A stretch of DNA of 32,045 bases from Chloroflexota bacterium (GCA_021787935.1 JAJYLC010000023.1:1-32045), one strand, 5' to 3'; positions 23,614 through 31,710 are shown, numbered from the stretch's first letter. Made by a program: numbers and translations. The notes: generated by a model from the letters alone, not told the origin.

Positions 23614-23982
23614 GTGTACAGAGTCATTGTTGTTGATGATGAGCCGGAGTTTCGCGAATGGCTTAAGTCGTTGATGGAAAATAGCAAAGACTTCAAACTA
23701 GTGGGCGAGGCTAAAACCGGTACGGAAGCTGTTTACCTCATTCCGTCCGTCCTGCCGGACCTTGTTATAGCGGACATGTATGTACCGGAGCCGGATGGTC
23801 TGGAGGTGGCGCGGTATGTTCAGCGCCATTTCTCAGGCATGAAAGCGATACTTGTTAGTGCCTACGAGGAACGAGTTTATGAAAGGCTGGCCAGAGAAGA
23901 AGGTGCACTGGCATTTATCCCAAAAGCGAGGCTTTCTCTGGATGCCCTGCGCCAGGCCCTGAAAGGGGAAGCAAAGCAGTAA
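23614..23982 (+). CDS. Single-domain response regulator (receiver only)
   Basis: A 122-residue CheY-like receiver with no output domain. D8 and D9 (VVDDEPEF), phospho-acceptor D54 in VIADMYVPEPDG, Ser in ILVSAYEE and Lys in FIPKARL are all present, so it should be phosphorylated. The start is GTG at 23614 with GGAG about ten bases upstream. The same strand carries the LuxR regulator 100 bases before. Its last 68 bases overlap the 3' end of the histidine kinase on the other strand. Likely roles are a phosphate sink, a relay or protein-protein control; the sequence does not choose. Confidence 0.9.
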   Translation: MYRVIVVDDEPEFREWLKSLMENSKDFKLVGEAKTGTEAVYLIPSVLPDLVIADMYVPEPDGLEVARYVQRHFSGMKAILVSAYEERVYERLAREEGALAFIPKARLSLDALRQALKGEAKQ

Positions 23983-26284
23983 CCTCAGTCCCTTCGCCCG
24001 GAGCGCTTCTAACAACGCACTTGCCGCCACCTACCTCAGCGTAGTCCTGCATCATCAATAAACCCCGGCCACCTGTGATGCTTCGTGGTTCGAACCCCTG
24101 GGCATTATCTCGCAGAGTTAGGGAGAGCCATTCCTCAGGAAGCAGCCTCAACCCAATAGTGATTTTGCTTGCCTTGGTATGCTTGACTACATTGGTCAGG
24201 GCTTCCTCGGCAATGCGATATGCTGCAAGCCTTACCCCCTCTGAAATCAACTGGGGATTTAGTCTTTCCCGCTGCTTGAGCTGTTCATCCAATTCCATCT
24301 CGATGTTCAAGGAGGCCTCAAATTGGTCTCCCAGAGACTGCAGAGCCGCAACCAAACCACGGCGCAGGATGGAGGGATAGAGCCTGTGGCTGATGGGGCG
24401 GACCTGGTTATCCAGCAATTCCCCCAATTTCTGACGCAGGTCCTTTATTTCTTGAGCCAGCTCTCCGGCGGGGGCCTTGTGCTCCAGTTCCGTAAGCCGG
24501 TGCAGCAGAATGATAAGCCTGTTCTGGACTGACCCGTGGAGTTGCTGCGCGATGTCTCTACGCATTGACTCCTGCGCAACTATAATGCGTTGCAGGGATA
24601 GCTGCAATTCCTCCGCTCTGGCCATGGCTGCCGCATGTTCAATCCGTTCCTGTTCCGCTATCTTGCGTTCGGTGATATCGCGGAAATTGGCGAGAATGCC
24701 GCCCACAACCGGGTCGTTAAGGAAGTTTCTAGCCATAACTTCAAGAGTACGCCACGAGCCGTCTCTGTGCTGTGTTCGCAGTTCGCCTTGTTGTGTAGAA
24801 CCGGGCTTTTTGACCAGTTCGGTGAATGTCTTAATGACATATGTCCTGTCATCTGGATGGATAAGCATAAATGCGTTCTTGCCTTTGTGCTCGTCAAGCT
24901 TGTATCCCAATACACGTTCAATCGAGGGGCTTTGGTACATGATGTCTCCATCACTGTTTAGTATCGCAACATCATCCAATGAGTTCTCTATCATCACCCG
25001 AAAATGCTCTTCTCTCTGTTTCAGCGCTTCCTGAGCATGCTGACGCTCGGTCACATCACGGTAATTAATAACAATACCTTTAACCGCCGGATTATTCAGA
25101 AGGTTATTCGCTGTCCCTTCCATGATGTGCTCCGTACCATCCTTATGCAAGTAGCGGATTCCGGCAGGTATTGCCTGCGCCGGGTGTTTGGCAAGTCTCT
25201 TGAATGTTTTGCTGACCCTTTCTTTATCGTCAGGATGAATAAAGTCGAGTATGCTCTTTCCAATCAATTCTTCGGGTTTTATGCCGAGTATCCTTTCTGC
25301 GGATGGACTTTCATAACTTATCGTCAGGTCTTCATTTACAATCGCGATGCCGTCCAGAGAATTCTCGATGAGCGCTCGGAAGTGTTCCTCTCTTTCCCTC
25401 AGCATTTCCTCTGCGCGCTTGCGTTCAGTGATATCCCGGGCGTTAACTACGAAACCCCTGACAGTGGGGTCATCGACGAGGTTATTTGTGATACCTTCAA
25501 CTACATGCCATGTGCCGTCTTTATGCAGGAAACGTACCTCCAGGGCCACCGGCTGGCGGGGATTCCGGGTGAAGTTGTCGAAGTTGGCGGTGATATACTG
25601 TACATCTTCGGGGGAAAGGAACTCCAGTGCATTCTTCCCGACTATATCTTCCGGCCTATGGCCGAGTGTCCTTTCCACCGAAGGGCTTACGTAACGGACA
25701 GTCATGTCGCTGTTTGTGATCAGGCTGATGTCCATAGAGTTATCGATGAGTACCCTGAAGTTTTCCTCTCTTTTCCTGAGCGCCTCCTCCGCCCTCCTAC
25801 GCCTGGTAACGTCTCTCATGACAGCGACCAGCGTTTTGGGAATCCCCTGAGCATCTTTGATGACCGAAGCGGCAAAACTGATAGCGATTTCCTCTCCAGC
25901 TTTGTTCACAGCGCCGATATCTATATGTTCAGAGGTGCCCTTCTCCAAGACCTCTTTCAAAGCCTCTTTTGCCCTCTCCTTATCAATCGATCTTCGGTAT
26001 GTAGGCAATTCAAGAGCAGACGTTCCCACCAGTTCACTTGCCTTGTATCCGAGTAGGCTTTCAAAGGCTTTGTTGACATAAACTACTTTGCCTTCTGTAT
26101 CTACCAGCATAACGCCATCGGGCATCTCTTCGATGGCCGCTGATCTGACGAGTTTGCGTTTAAGCTGTGTTGCGTCAACCCTGTCTATCTCGGAATTCGA
26201 CTTCTCAAGTTCCGCAACACGCTTGTGCAGAGCTTCCAGTTCCTTTATAAGCTGGTTTTTGGCCTTATCTGCATTTTTGGCCAT
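23915..26284 (-). CDS. Soluble histidine kinase with four PAS domains (HisKA_3/NarX-type)
   Basis: A 789-residue sensor kinase without transmembrane segments, so it should sense a cytoplasmic signal. After a short coiled coil (10-35) come four PAS domains at about 45-165, 175-290, 302-415 and 428-542, each ending in RDVT/RDITER. PAS2-4 are much alike and look duplicated within the gene. The phosphoacceptor is H583 in QQLHGSVQNRL; most relatives have LHD, so Gly584 is a change. The ATPase domain shows EEALTNVVKH (N698), DNAQGF and GGRGLLMM. The ATG at 26282-26284 gives a normal N-terminus; the frame is open for 125 more codons, but those have no protein-like character. Partner of the regulators at 22851 and 23614. 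Confidence 0.92.
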   Translation of the reverse strand: MAKNADKAKNQLIKELEALHKRVAELEKSNSEIDRVDATQLKRKLVRSAAIEEMPDGVMLVDTEGKVVYVNKAFESLLGYKASELVGTSALELPTYRRSIDKERAKEALKEVLEKGTSEHIDIGAVNKAGEEIAISFAASVIKDAQGIPKTLVAVMRDVTRRRRAEEALRKREENFRVLIDNSMDISLITNSDMTVRYVSPSVERTLGHRPEDIVGKNALEFLSPEDVQYITANFDNFTRNPRQPVALEVRFLHKDGTWHVVEGITNNLVDDPTVRGFVVNARDITERKRAEEMLREREEHFRALIENSLDGIAIVNEDLTISYESPSAERILGIKPEELIGKSILDFIHPDDKERVSKTFKRLAKHPAQAIPAGIRYLHKDGTEHIMEGTANNLLNNPAVKGIVINYRDVTERQHAQEALKQREEHFRVMIENSLDDVAILNSDGDIMYQSPSIERVLGYKLDEHKGKNAFMLIHPDDRTYVIKTFTELVKKPGSTQQGELRTQHRDGSWRTLEVMARNFLNDPVVGGILANFRDITERKIAEQERIEHAAAMARAEELQLSLQRIIVAQESMRRDIAQQLHGSVQNRLIILLHRLTELEHKAPAGELAQEIKDLRQKLGELLDNQVRPISHRLYPSILRRGLVAALQSLGDQFEASLNIEMELDEQLKQRERLNPQLISEGVRLAAYRIAEEALTNVVKHTKASKITIGLRLLPEEWLSLTLRDNAQGFEPRSITGGRGLLMMQDYAEVGGGKCVVRSAPGEGTEVTALLPLSGPGAGHPEKASLLG

Positions 26285-26326
26285 GAGCCGCTCACCCCTG
26301 CCGACTTTTTGCCGAGGACCGGTTTC

Positions 26327-26381
26327 TACCCGAATTCGCGGGTATAACAAAAAGCATATCAAAAACCTTAAATTAACGCAA
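26327..26381 (-). promoter_or_regulatory. Promoter of the histidine kinase gene with a downstream dyad
   Basis: On the minus strand TTGCGT (26376-26381) and TATGCT (26353-26358) are 17 bases apart, and TG one base before the -10 makes it an extended type. Just downstream TACCCG-AATTCG-CGGGTA (26327-26344) is a dyad in the early transcript, either an operator or a leader hairpin. Confidence 0.45.
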
Positions 26382-26477
26382 CTTGCAGGGAGGTTCTCTA
26401 ACGAACTGCGCCTATATAGCCGTAGAGGTGGAAAAGGCGGGATATAGTCGGTTACATACCAGGCCCTCGCCGGGGCT

Positions 26478-26506
26478 TTGACGGTTGCCGGATGCGAGGA
26501 TAGAAT
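26478..26506 (+). promoter_or_regulatory. Promoter of the ATC-hydrolase-family gene
   Basis: TTGACG (26478-26483), a 17-base spacer and TAGAAT (26501-26506), five of six matches in both boxes. The start would be near 26513, 45 bases before the ATG at 26558. It is divergent to the kinase promoter, about 100 bases away. Confidence 0.55.
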
Positions 26507-26557
26507 TATTAGGGTGAGTGCTCCGGTTTCTAACCATTGAAACGAAGGTGTTGAAAC

Positions 26558-27268
26558 ATGAGAGTGGAAGATATGAGGAACTACGGGAAAGGCTTGATGG
26601 ATAGTGTGCCCGACCCCGGAATGATGGAACGTGAGGGGGAGATGAGGAGGAAGATGCAACAGGAGTTAGAGGGGGAACTGGGAAGTGCGGGTGCGATACA
26701 GCTTATGTCTAGAATGAAGGAAGAGAGCGAGCGTATGAAAGCTCGGGATCTTTCCAGTCTGAAAAAGCATGGACTCCGTGATCAAAGATTCATAGGTTCA
26801 GTTATTAAAAGGATAGCGCTAATGAAGGCGCTGGCGGATATGATAGGCATGGAGAAGGCGTCCGCGTTACAGTGCAGGCTGGTGGAAAATACTATATGGA
26901 AATTGATGTCACCGATGTGGCCATCGGTAGATGACTATAAAGATTGCGGCGACTTCTTTGAAGCTTTCAAGAAATACGGCATGGCTGCTATGATTGCAAA
27001 TGCGCGTGCTGGGCTGCACGAAGTGGAGTTAGTGGAAGACTCACCCGTCGCACTTGCCTTTAACGTCAAGTATTGTGTCTGGCATGAAGCAGCCAAATTG
27101 TTCGGGGACCCCTACTTGTGTTACCCCTCGACATGCTACGGCGACGAAGTAACTATCCCGAGGGTGCTGAGGCATACTGGATATCAGTTCAAGCGTGCCG
27201 GGACTCTAGCCCAGGGAGCGCCAGTATGTGACTTCAGATATGAACTTATCGCAACTGGCGAGCATTAA
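26558..27268 (+). CDS. L-2-amino-thiazoline-4-carboxylate (ATC) hydrolase-family protein
   Basis: A 236-residue cytoplasmic protein. The C-terminal half has the family's conserved features: YCVWHEAAKLFGDPYLCYPS at about 172-191, then CYGDE, and GTLAQGAPVCDFRYE at the end. The first studied member opens the thiazoline ring in a pathway to L-cysteine, but most members are found in other settings and their substrates are unknown. C173, H176, C188, C193 and C224 are candidate functional residues. The N-terminal 60 residues are charged and rich in Met and Glu, unlike the short start of the reference enzymes. It has its own promoter. Its stop overlaps the stop of the convergent propeller gene in a shared TTAA. 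Confidence 0.75.
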   Translation: MRVEDMRNYGKGLMDSVPDPGMMEREGEMRRKMQQELEGELGSAGAIQLMSRMKEESERMKARDLSSLKKHGLRDQRFIGSVIKRIALMKALADMIGMEKASALQCRLVENTIWKLMSPMWPSVDDYKDCGDFFEAFKKYGMAAMIANARAGLHEVELVEDSPVALAFNVKYCVWHEAAKLFGDPYLCYPSTCYGDEVTIPRVLRHTGYQFKRAGTLAQGAPVCDFRYELIATGEH

Positions 27269-28842
27269 CGCTTGGCAACCCTATCTCGAATCATTACTAC
27301 ACCGAAGATGGTGGTAGAAATTGCTATCCCGCCATTGGGGTGCAGCCACATACTACCCTGCCAATTGTTATAGCCTATTCCCGTTCCTGCAAGTTTCTTG
27401 TATACCGTTTCGCCAGTTTTGAAATCAATAGCAGTGAGATACCATTTTGACCTGCAAAAGGACACCACCCGGTCGTAGATATACACAAGACCATTGCCCA
27501 TGGATAGCCTGAACCCGCCGACGCTCTTCTCGTTGGTTGACCAAATCTCTTTGCAGGTATATGTGCCGTCTTTATTTTTTACAGCGTCTACGCGAGTCAG
27601 CCCCGGTTCGACGGGGCGGGAGAAGGGGAATGTATGGGGCCCCCAGTTATTCTCGATAATCGCCGAATATACCCCGTTGCCGTTGCCCTTCTCGTCTGCA
27701 TGGGCAAAAGCAATGGCTGTGAGGTCTGTGGCGCTCTTGCCTTCTGCAAATAGGGGCACGCTGCCCACGATAGCGCCATCTGAACGCTTGATGAATAGCA
27801 AATTTATCCGCGGCTCTGCGTTGTCTGCAATGACAATCAGCCCCTCCTGGGGAGTGCCGGTTATGGTCACCGATGTTCCCGAGCCGATGCTGATCAGGCC
27901 GGCCTTTTTCTCAGTAGCTTTGGAATACCCCGAGCGCCAGTCTATGATGGGGCTGCCGGTGCTATCGTGGCTGAAGCGGTACATAGCTTGGTCGGAGATA
28001 ATAAAGACTCCATCCTCACCGACAGCAAAGGAGTTCTCAACCAGCTCACCCTGTATTCGCATCTGGCGGACCATACCGGTATCCACATTTATCGTGCCCA
28101 CTACTCCCTGTACACTTGCGAACCAATAATATTTACCGTCCCAGTCCGGCAGTACAAAAGCAGGGCTGTCGTCCGTACCGGGCACCATGTAAGACGAGAG
28201 GTCGTATTCACGCACCAGTTCGAATTTTTTGCGTTTCTCCATATCGGGAGCCTGGACGACCTGGACGGTATTCTTAGTCGTAGGCACTACGGCGCGGTCC
28301 AGGTGGTCAAGATAAAAGTACATCCCTGCGCCCAGATACTCCCAGGGCCTTATGCCTCTGAAGAAAAAAGTCCAGCTCCTGGGAGGTAGGTCATATGATG
28401 CCAGTTTCTCCAGAGTATCGGGATCCGTTAGCTCTAGCCACAATTTCATGCCGTTACCGCCGACCCCGACAAGACGTCTCTTGCTGTCGAAGGTAATTGT
28501 GCCGTATCCTCCAAAGCCCTCTGTCCTCGAGACGATTTCTGAATTTATCCCGAGTGGCCCGCTAGCTTCGTATGTGTCGCTGATATAGGCGTCGCAGTGC
28601 ATATTGCTGCCGGGATTGGGGGCCATAAACGCATGCTGAGGAACTTTCACATGAGGTACCGGATTGGAGAATTCTTTGGGATGAAACCGGATTAGCTTCT
28701 CGCGCTCTGACACCAGAAAGCGAAGCGGACAATTGGGGATCGGTTTTATCTTGCCCGGGCGCAGCTTCGTTATTAAGAAAATACAAATAGCGCTAATTAC
28801 CAGCGAAGCAAGTGCTATGTATGATAGGACTTTTTTTTTCAT
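27265..28842 (-). CDS. Membrane-anchored beta-propeller-like protein of unknown function
   Basis: A 525-residue protein with a signal anchor or signal peptide at about 7-25 (SYIALASLVISAICIFLITK), so the rest should be outside the membrane. The body is rich in short beta repeats with Gly and aromatic residues (GKYYWFASVQGVVGTINVDT, VGEDGVFIISDQAMYRF, GLVYIYDRV), as in PQQ-like or arylsulfotransferase-like propellers. I recall similar uncharacterised proteins in actinobacteria (blocks such as ENSFAVGEDGV and a late GxxYNN). It is the third gene of the cysC/sulfotransferase operon, 45 bases after the sulfotransferase, ATG after AAAGGAGAGG. A link to a sulfated product at the surface is a guess from context. 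Confidence 0.7.
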   Translation of the reverse strand: MKKKVLSYIALASLVISAICIFLITKLRPGKIKPIPNCPLRFLVSEREKLIRFHPKEFSNPVPHVKVPQHAFMAPNPGSNMHCDAYISDTYEASGPLGINSEIVSRTEGFGGYGTITFDSKRRLVGVGGNGMKLWLELTDPDTLEKLASYDLPPRSWTFFFRGIRPWEYLGAGMYFYLDHLDRAVVPTTKNTVQVVQAPDMEKRKKFELVREYDLSSYMVPGTDDSPAFVLPDWDGKYYWFASVQGVVGTINVDTGMVRQMRIQGELVENSFAVGEDGVFIISDQAMYRFSHDSTGSPIIDWRSGYSKATEKKAGLISIGSGTSVTITGTPQEGLIVIADNAEPRINLLFIKRSDGAIVGSVPLFAEGKSATDLTAIAFAHADEKGNGNGVYSAIIENNWGPHTFPFSRPVEPGLTRVDAVKNKDGTYTCKEIWSTNEKSVGGFRLSMGNGLVYIYDRVVSFCRSKWYLTAIDFKTGETVYKKLAGTGIGYNNWQGSMWLHPNGGIAISTTIFGVVMIRDRVAKR

Positions 28843-28887
28843 CTTCCTCTCCTTTGCGGTTTTATCTTGTGTTGTTTTACTTCGTCC

Positions 28888-30051
28888 CTATTGTATCCCG
28901 GCGGTCTTCTCCTCGCTCGCCGGCTTAAGGCGTTCATAGCCCAGTGCTTCAAATGCGAAATGCCAGTCTCGGTTTATTTTAGTTATGATACTATCATCTA
29001 AGTTCTTATGTGCTAGCTTCTGGTAACCTGCTATAGAGTCAAGGTAGGCGCGGAAGGCTGGCTGGGCCTCGGCGAATCCGGGCAGGCTTAGAGTCTCATA
29101 AATTTTACGCAATTGAGCTAAGGGTTCCTTATCTAGGTCCTCATATCTCACCTCAACTAAATTGCCTGCCGGGATGAGCGCTTTATCGGCCAGAAGCCTC
29201 TGCATTAGCTGGCTGTAGAACCGCAGGACCCAATTCTCATGTTCGCGCGGGTCAATTTCCTGCAGTTGTGCCCTCTCCATTACGACCCTGTATAAGTGCT
29301 GGGTGGAGCGAAATATATTATAAGGATTACGGTAGATGTGGATGAATTTTGCATTGGGGAATAGCTCGAGCAGGGTCTTGATGCGTGCGCTGTCGGCGCA
29401 GTTTTTAATAATCAGTCGCTTCCCTCCGGCCTTCAGTGAGGCTTTGCGTAGAACTACAAGGTAAATTTCTTTCCATTTAGAGATAATTGATTCAGGGAGG
29501 TTATAGAAATTGGTGACATATCTTTCGAAGAAGTAGGTGGCCCGCCGTGGGAAAGAATACATATGCAGGTATGAATAGGGCGACATGTTGGCAATCGCAA
29601 GGTCTTCCTCTTCGGGGTTGTCCAGCGAGAGGGGGATATTATCAATCTCTCTGGTAGGATGCAATTTCTTAGCTATCTGGTTGAACGGCTTCTTGAATAT
29701 TCTTTCATCAATCAAACATAAACCCGGGGCAAATGCCTGCCACATGGAGACACACCCCAGATTTTTGTCATTGATTAATAGATTATGCAGATGGGTTGTT
29801 CCACTCCGCCAGTGGCCAATTATAAATATCGGTGAGGGATGAACAACTGCTTTTCTAACGGTTCTACGGTATCGGAGTGATTCGTAGAGTCTGAAGGGGC
29901 TTGTGAACAATGTGACCAGTGTGACGAACAGCGCACGAGGAAGGAATTTTCTGTCTATATCTCTGTTACCCCACAGTAGCTTTAGCCAACTGCGTGATGA
30001 GCCGAATATAAACGGGTGTTCGAAGAGGCGAGCGCGCCTCTGTTGAGCCAT
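28888..30051 (-). CDS. PAPS-dependent sulfotransferase family protein
   Basis: A 387-residue enzyme expected to move sulfate from PAPS to an alcohol or sugar hydroxyl. The 5'-phosphosulfate loop is IIGHWRSGTTHLH (about 77-89) and the 3'-phosphate motif is KFIHIYRNPYNIFRS (about 235-249), with Arg and Ser in the expected places. A hydrophobic stretch at about 37-52 (LPRALFVTLVTLFTSP) could associate with the membrane. The His in the GHWRSGT loop is common in the Sulfotransfer_3 branch. The ATG at 30051 follows AGGAGG. It starts 29 bases after cysC, whose product makes its donor, so the two form a functional unit. The acceptor is unknown; a lipid or surface glycan are both possible. Confidence 0.88.
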   Translation of the reverse strand: MAQQRRARLFEHPFIFGSSRSWLKLLWGNRDIDRKFLPRALFVTLVTLFTSPFRLYESLRYRRTVRKAVVHPSPIFIIGHWRSGTTHLHNLLINDKNLGCVSMWQAFAPGLCLIDERIFKKPFNQIAKKLHPTREIDNIPLSLDNPEEEDLAIANMSPYSYLHMYSFPRRATYFFERYVTNFYNLPESIISKWKEIYLVVLRKASLKAGGKRLIIKNCADSARIKTLLELFPNAKFIHIYRNPYNIFRSTQHLYRVVMERAQLQEIDPREHENWVLRFYSQLMQRLLADKALIPAGNLVEVRYEDLDKEPLAQLRKIYETLSLPGFAEAQPAFRAYLDSIAGYQKLAHKNLDDSIITKINRDWHFAFEALGYERLKPASEEKTAGIQ

Positions 30052-30080
30052 AACACCTCCTCGAGCCAGCCATTAGGTCA

Positions 30081-30713
30081 CTAACATTTCCGGGCATTTG
30101 GAACGGAAGGGACGATATTTTTCTCTTCCAGGTAACTAATGATATGCTGAGCGCACTCCTCCAGACTGCATTTATCGGTCTCTATGATTATCTCAGGGGT
30201 CTCGGGCTCTTCATAGGGGGCACTCACGCCGGTAAATTCCTTAACCTCGCCCTTTCTTGCTTTTTGCCAGAGCCCTTTGGCGTCGCGCTTTTCACACTCC
30301 TTGACCGAGCATTTGCAGTAGACCTCAATGAACCTACCTCGAGGGTTCAATGCCCTAGCTTGCGCTCTGTCATCTCGATATGGGGAGATGAATGCAGTGA
30401 TAGCAATCACGCCTGCATCGGCAAACAGCCTGGCAACCTCGCCAATCCGACGGATATTCTCCTTGCGGTCTTCCGGCGAAAATCCGAGGTTTTTGTTAAG
30501 CCCGTGCCGAATGTTGTCGCCATCCAGCACGTAGGAATTGTAGCCCTTTTCAAACAGACGGCGCTCCACTTCGTGGGCCAACGTGGATTTGCCGGAACTG
30601 GGCAGTCCTGTCAGCCATATAACGATCCCTTTGTGCTGGTTTTTTCTTTCTCTGTCCGTCTGCGACACCAGGGGTTTGTGCCAGGTTATGTTCGTGCTCT
30701 TTTGCTCTGTCAT
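30081..30713 (-). CDS. cysC: Adenylylsulfate (APS) kinase
   Basis: A 210-residue kinase that phosphorylates APS to PAPS, the sulfate donor. The P-loop is GLPSSGKS (36-43), followed by DGDNIRHGLN (64-73) and GFSPEDRKENIRR, all signatures of the family. AFISPYRDDR (107-116) holds the active-site Ser at 110. The C-terminal GVSAPYEEPETPEI contacts substrate in the family. No ATP sulfurylase gene lies in the window, so APS comes from elsewhere. ATG at 30713 follows GGAGGAG. It is followed at once by a sulfotransferase, which points to sulfation of a product rather than to sulfate assimilation for cysteine. Confidence 0.95.
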   Translation of the reverse strand: MTEQKSTNITWHKPLVSQTDRERKNQHKGIVIWLTGLPSSGKSTLAHEVERRLFEKGYNSYVLDGDNIRHGLNKNLGFSPEDRKENIRRIGEVARLFADAGVIAITAFISPYRDDRAQARALNPRGRFIEVYCKCSVKECEKRDAKGLWQKARKGEVKEFTGVSAPYEEPETPEIIIETDKCSLEECAQHIISYLEEKNIVPSVPNARKC

Positions 30714-30866
30714 CTCTCCTCCGAGCTTATTCCGCGTTTTCGGATGACAGCCGGATCGAAGGTTTCACTACAGGCAGATAAATAGGTCACTGTTACAGGA
30801 TGCACCTGAGTCAGTTCAACCTGCAGTGATAATATGGCTAGCTATACCAGAATTTGAGAAACAGTG

Positions 30867-30889
30867 AACTGCCCTGGTACCCGGCAGTT
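30867..30889. repeat. Hairpin in the cysC leader
   Basis: AACTGCC (30867-30873) and GGCAGTT (30883-30889) form a perfect 7-base stem with a 9-base loop in the long cysC leader. The U run on the minus strand comes before the stem, so it is not a normal terminator. Confidence 0.4.
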
Positions 30890-30925
30890 AAAAACCGAGC
30901 CAGCCCGTCCCGCTCATTAAAAACA

Positions 30926-30969
30926 ATAGTCGGTCTCGACTATATGAGAAATTATACCATCGTTGTCAA
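30926..30969 (-). promoter_or_regulatory. cysC operon promoter with an operator-like dyad at the start site
   Basis: The minus strand has TGGTATAAT, a perfect extended -10 (TATAAT at 30951-30956). A TTGACA at 30964-30969 is too close (7 bases) to be its -35. Just downstream, where transcription should start, lies the perfect dyad ATAGTCGGTCTCGACTAT (30926-30943; 7-base arms, 4-base centre). Its size and place fit a MarR-type repressor site, and a marR gene lies divergently 200 bases away. The leader to the cysC ATG is about 230 bases. Confidence 0.55.
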
Positions 30970-31040
30970 GCTTTCTGACCTCCATTTTATCACAAGGTGC
31001 GCTTATAATATTATAGTTGCCTGATTTATCAGGGAGAGCA

Positions 31041-31056
31041 GCCCAATGAATTGGGC
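31041..31056. repeat. Dyad upstream of marR
   Basis: GCCCAAT-GA-ATTGGGC is a 16-base dyad with perfect 7-base arms. TAGTTGCC (31014-31021) and GGCAACTA (31054-31061) form a second, wider repeat that overlaps its right arm, so two exclusive structures are possible. This lies in the 438-bp gap between cysC and marR; the parts of the gap not listed show nothing I can name. Confidence 0.4.
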
Positions 31057-31074
31057 AACTACAAATTTTGAGAA

Positions 31075-31102
31075 TTGCCTGGTATCGTCAATCTGTGATA
31101 CT
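31075..31102 (+). promoter_or_regulatory. Possible marR promoter with overlapping dyad
   Basis: TTGCCT (31075-31080), a 16-base spacer and GATACT (31097-31102) with TG one base before it. The imperfect dyad GTATCGTCAATCTGTGATAC (31082-31101) covers spacer and -10, about 50 bases before the ATG, as expected for autorepression by a MarR protein. Confidence 0.4.
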
Positions 31103-31151
31103 ATTTTATTTAATCCTAAAAATCTCAATGAGTTAGAGGCATTGTTGAAAT

Positions 31152-31688
31152 ATGACCATGTATGATTACAAGTTTGCTGGCGCTTCTCTGACCGCGTGGG
31201 CACAGCTTCGTCATACCTGGATTGCGGTGAACAAGGTAGCTGAGATCAGGCTCGGTGAGATAGGTGCGACGCCGGAAAGCATCGCGGTGTTGTGGGCTTG
31301 CCGAGACTTTCCCGGACCTTTACGGCCTGCTGAGATAGCGCGGCTGGTATTTCGGGCGCCGCATACTGTTGCGGGGCTGCTCAAGCGGATGGAAAGGGAG
31401 GGGCTCGTAGTAAGAATACCCAAAAAGCCGGGGCACCCGTATACGGAAGTGAAGCTAACTCCCAAGGGCGAAAAGGCCTGCGCACCTGCGATAGAGATTC
31501 TGAAGGATGTGATTGCTGAGACCATGTCCGTTATGTCCGAGGAAGAACTCGAACAGCTTGGGAAAGTGACCAGGCCGCTGCAACTGAAGGCGCTCGAGAT
31601 GCTTAACATGAAGCTGAAGAAGTCGCCGGGAACCCCTGAAGCAGTCACCATGCCGGTTAAGGTACATAAGAGAAGCGAGAACAAGTAA
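31152..31688 (+). CDS. MarR-family transcriptional regulator
   Basis: A 178-residue winged-helix regulator. The DNA-binding part is at about 35-110: LRPAEIARLVFRAPHTVAGL is the helix-turn-helix, followed by LKRMEREGLVVRIPKK and the wing YTEVKLTPKGEKA. MarR proteins bind dyads as dimers and usually repress their own gene and a divergent one. Dyads lie at its own promoter and at that of the divergent cysC operon, so control of sulfation genes is plausible. The ATG at 31152 has only a distant AGAGG; the ATG two codons later is an alternative. The C-terminal tail of about 30 basic residues has no recognised role. Confidence 0.9.
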   Translation: MTMYDYKFAGASLTAWAQLRHTWIAVNKVAEIRLGEIGATPESIAVLWACRDFPGPLRPAEIARLVFRAPHTVAGLLKRMEREGLVVRIPKKPGHPYTEVKLTPKGEKACAPAIEILKDVIAETMSVMSEEELEQLGKVTRPLQLKALEMLNMKLKKSPGTPEAVTMPVKVHKRSENK

Positions 31689-31710
31689 TAGTGCCATTCT
31701 TGGGAGTCAC

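Noticed and set aside
25004-26056. Long plus-strand open frame of 350 codons
   Set aside because: It lies fully opposite the PAS-domain part of the histidine kinase, whose motifs are unmistakable; the plus-strand product has no recognisable domain.
26285-26659. Longer N-terminus of the histidine kinase (125 more codons in frame)
   Set aside because: The added part is not domain-like, would overlap the divergent promoter and the ATC-hydrolase-family gene, and the ATG at 26284 gives a normal start.
30951-30969. TTGACA directly upstream of TATAAT as a complete promoter
   Set aside because: The two boxes are only 7 bases apart, too close for sigma70; only the extended -10 is credited.
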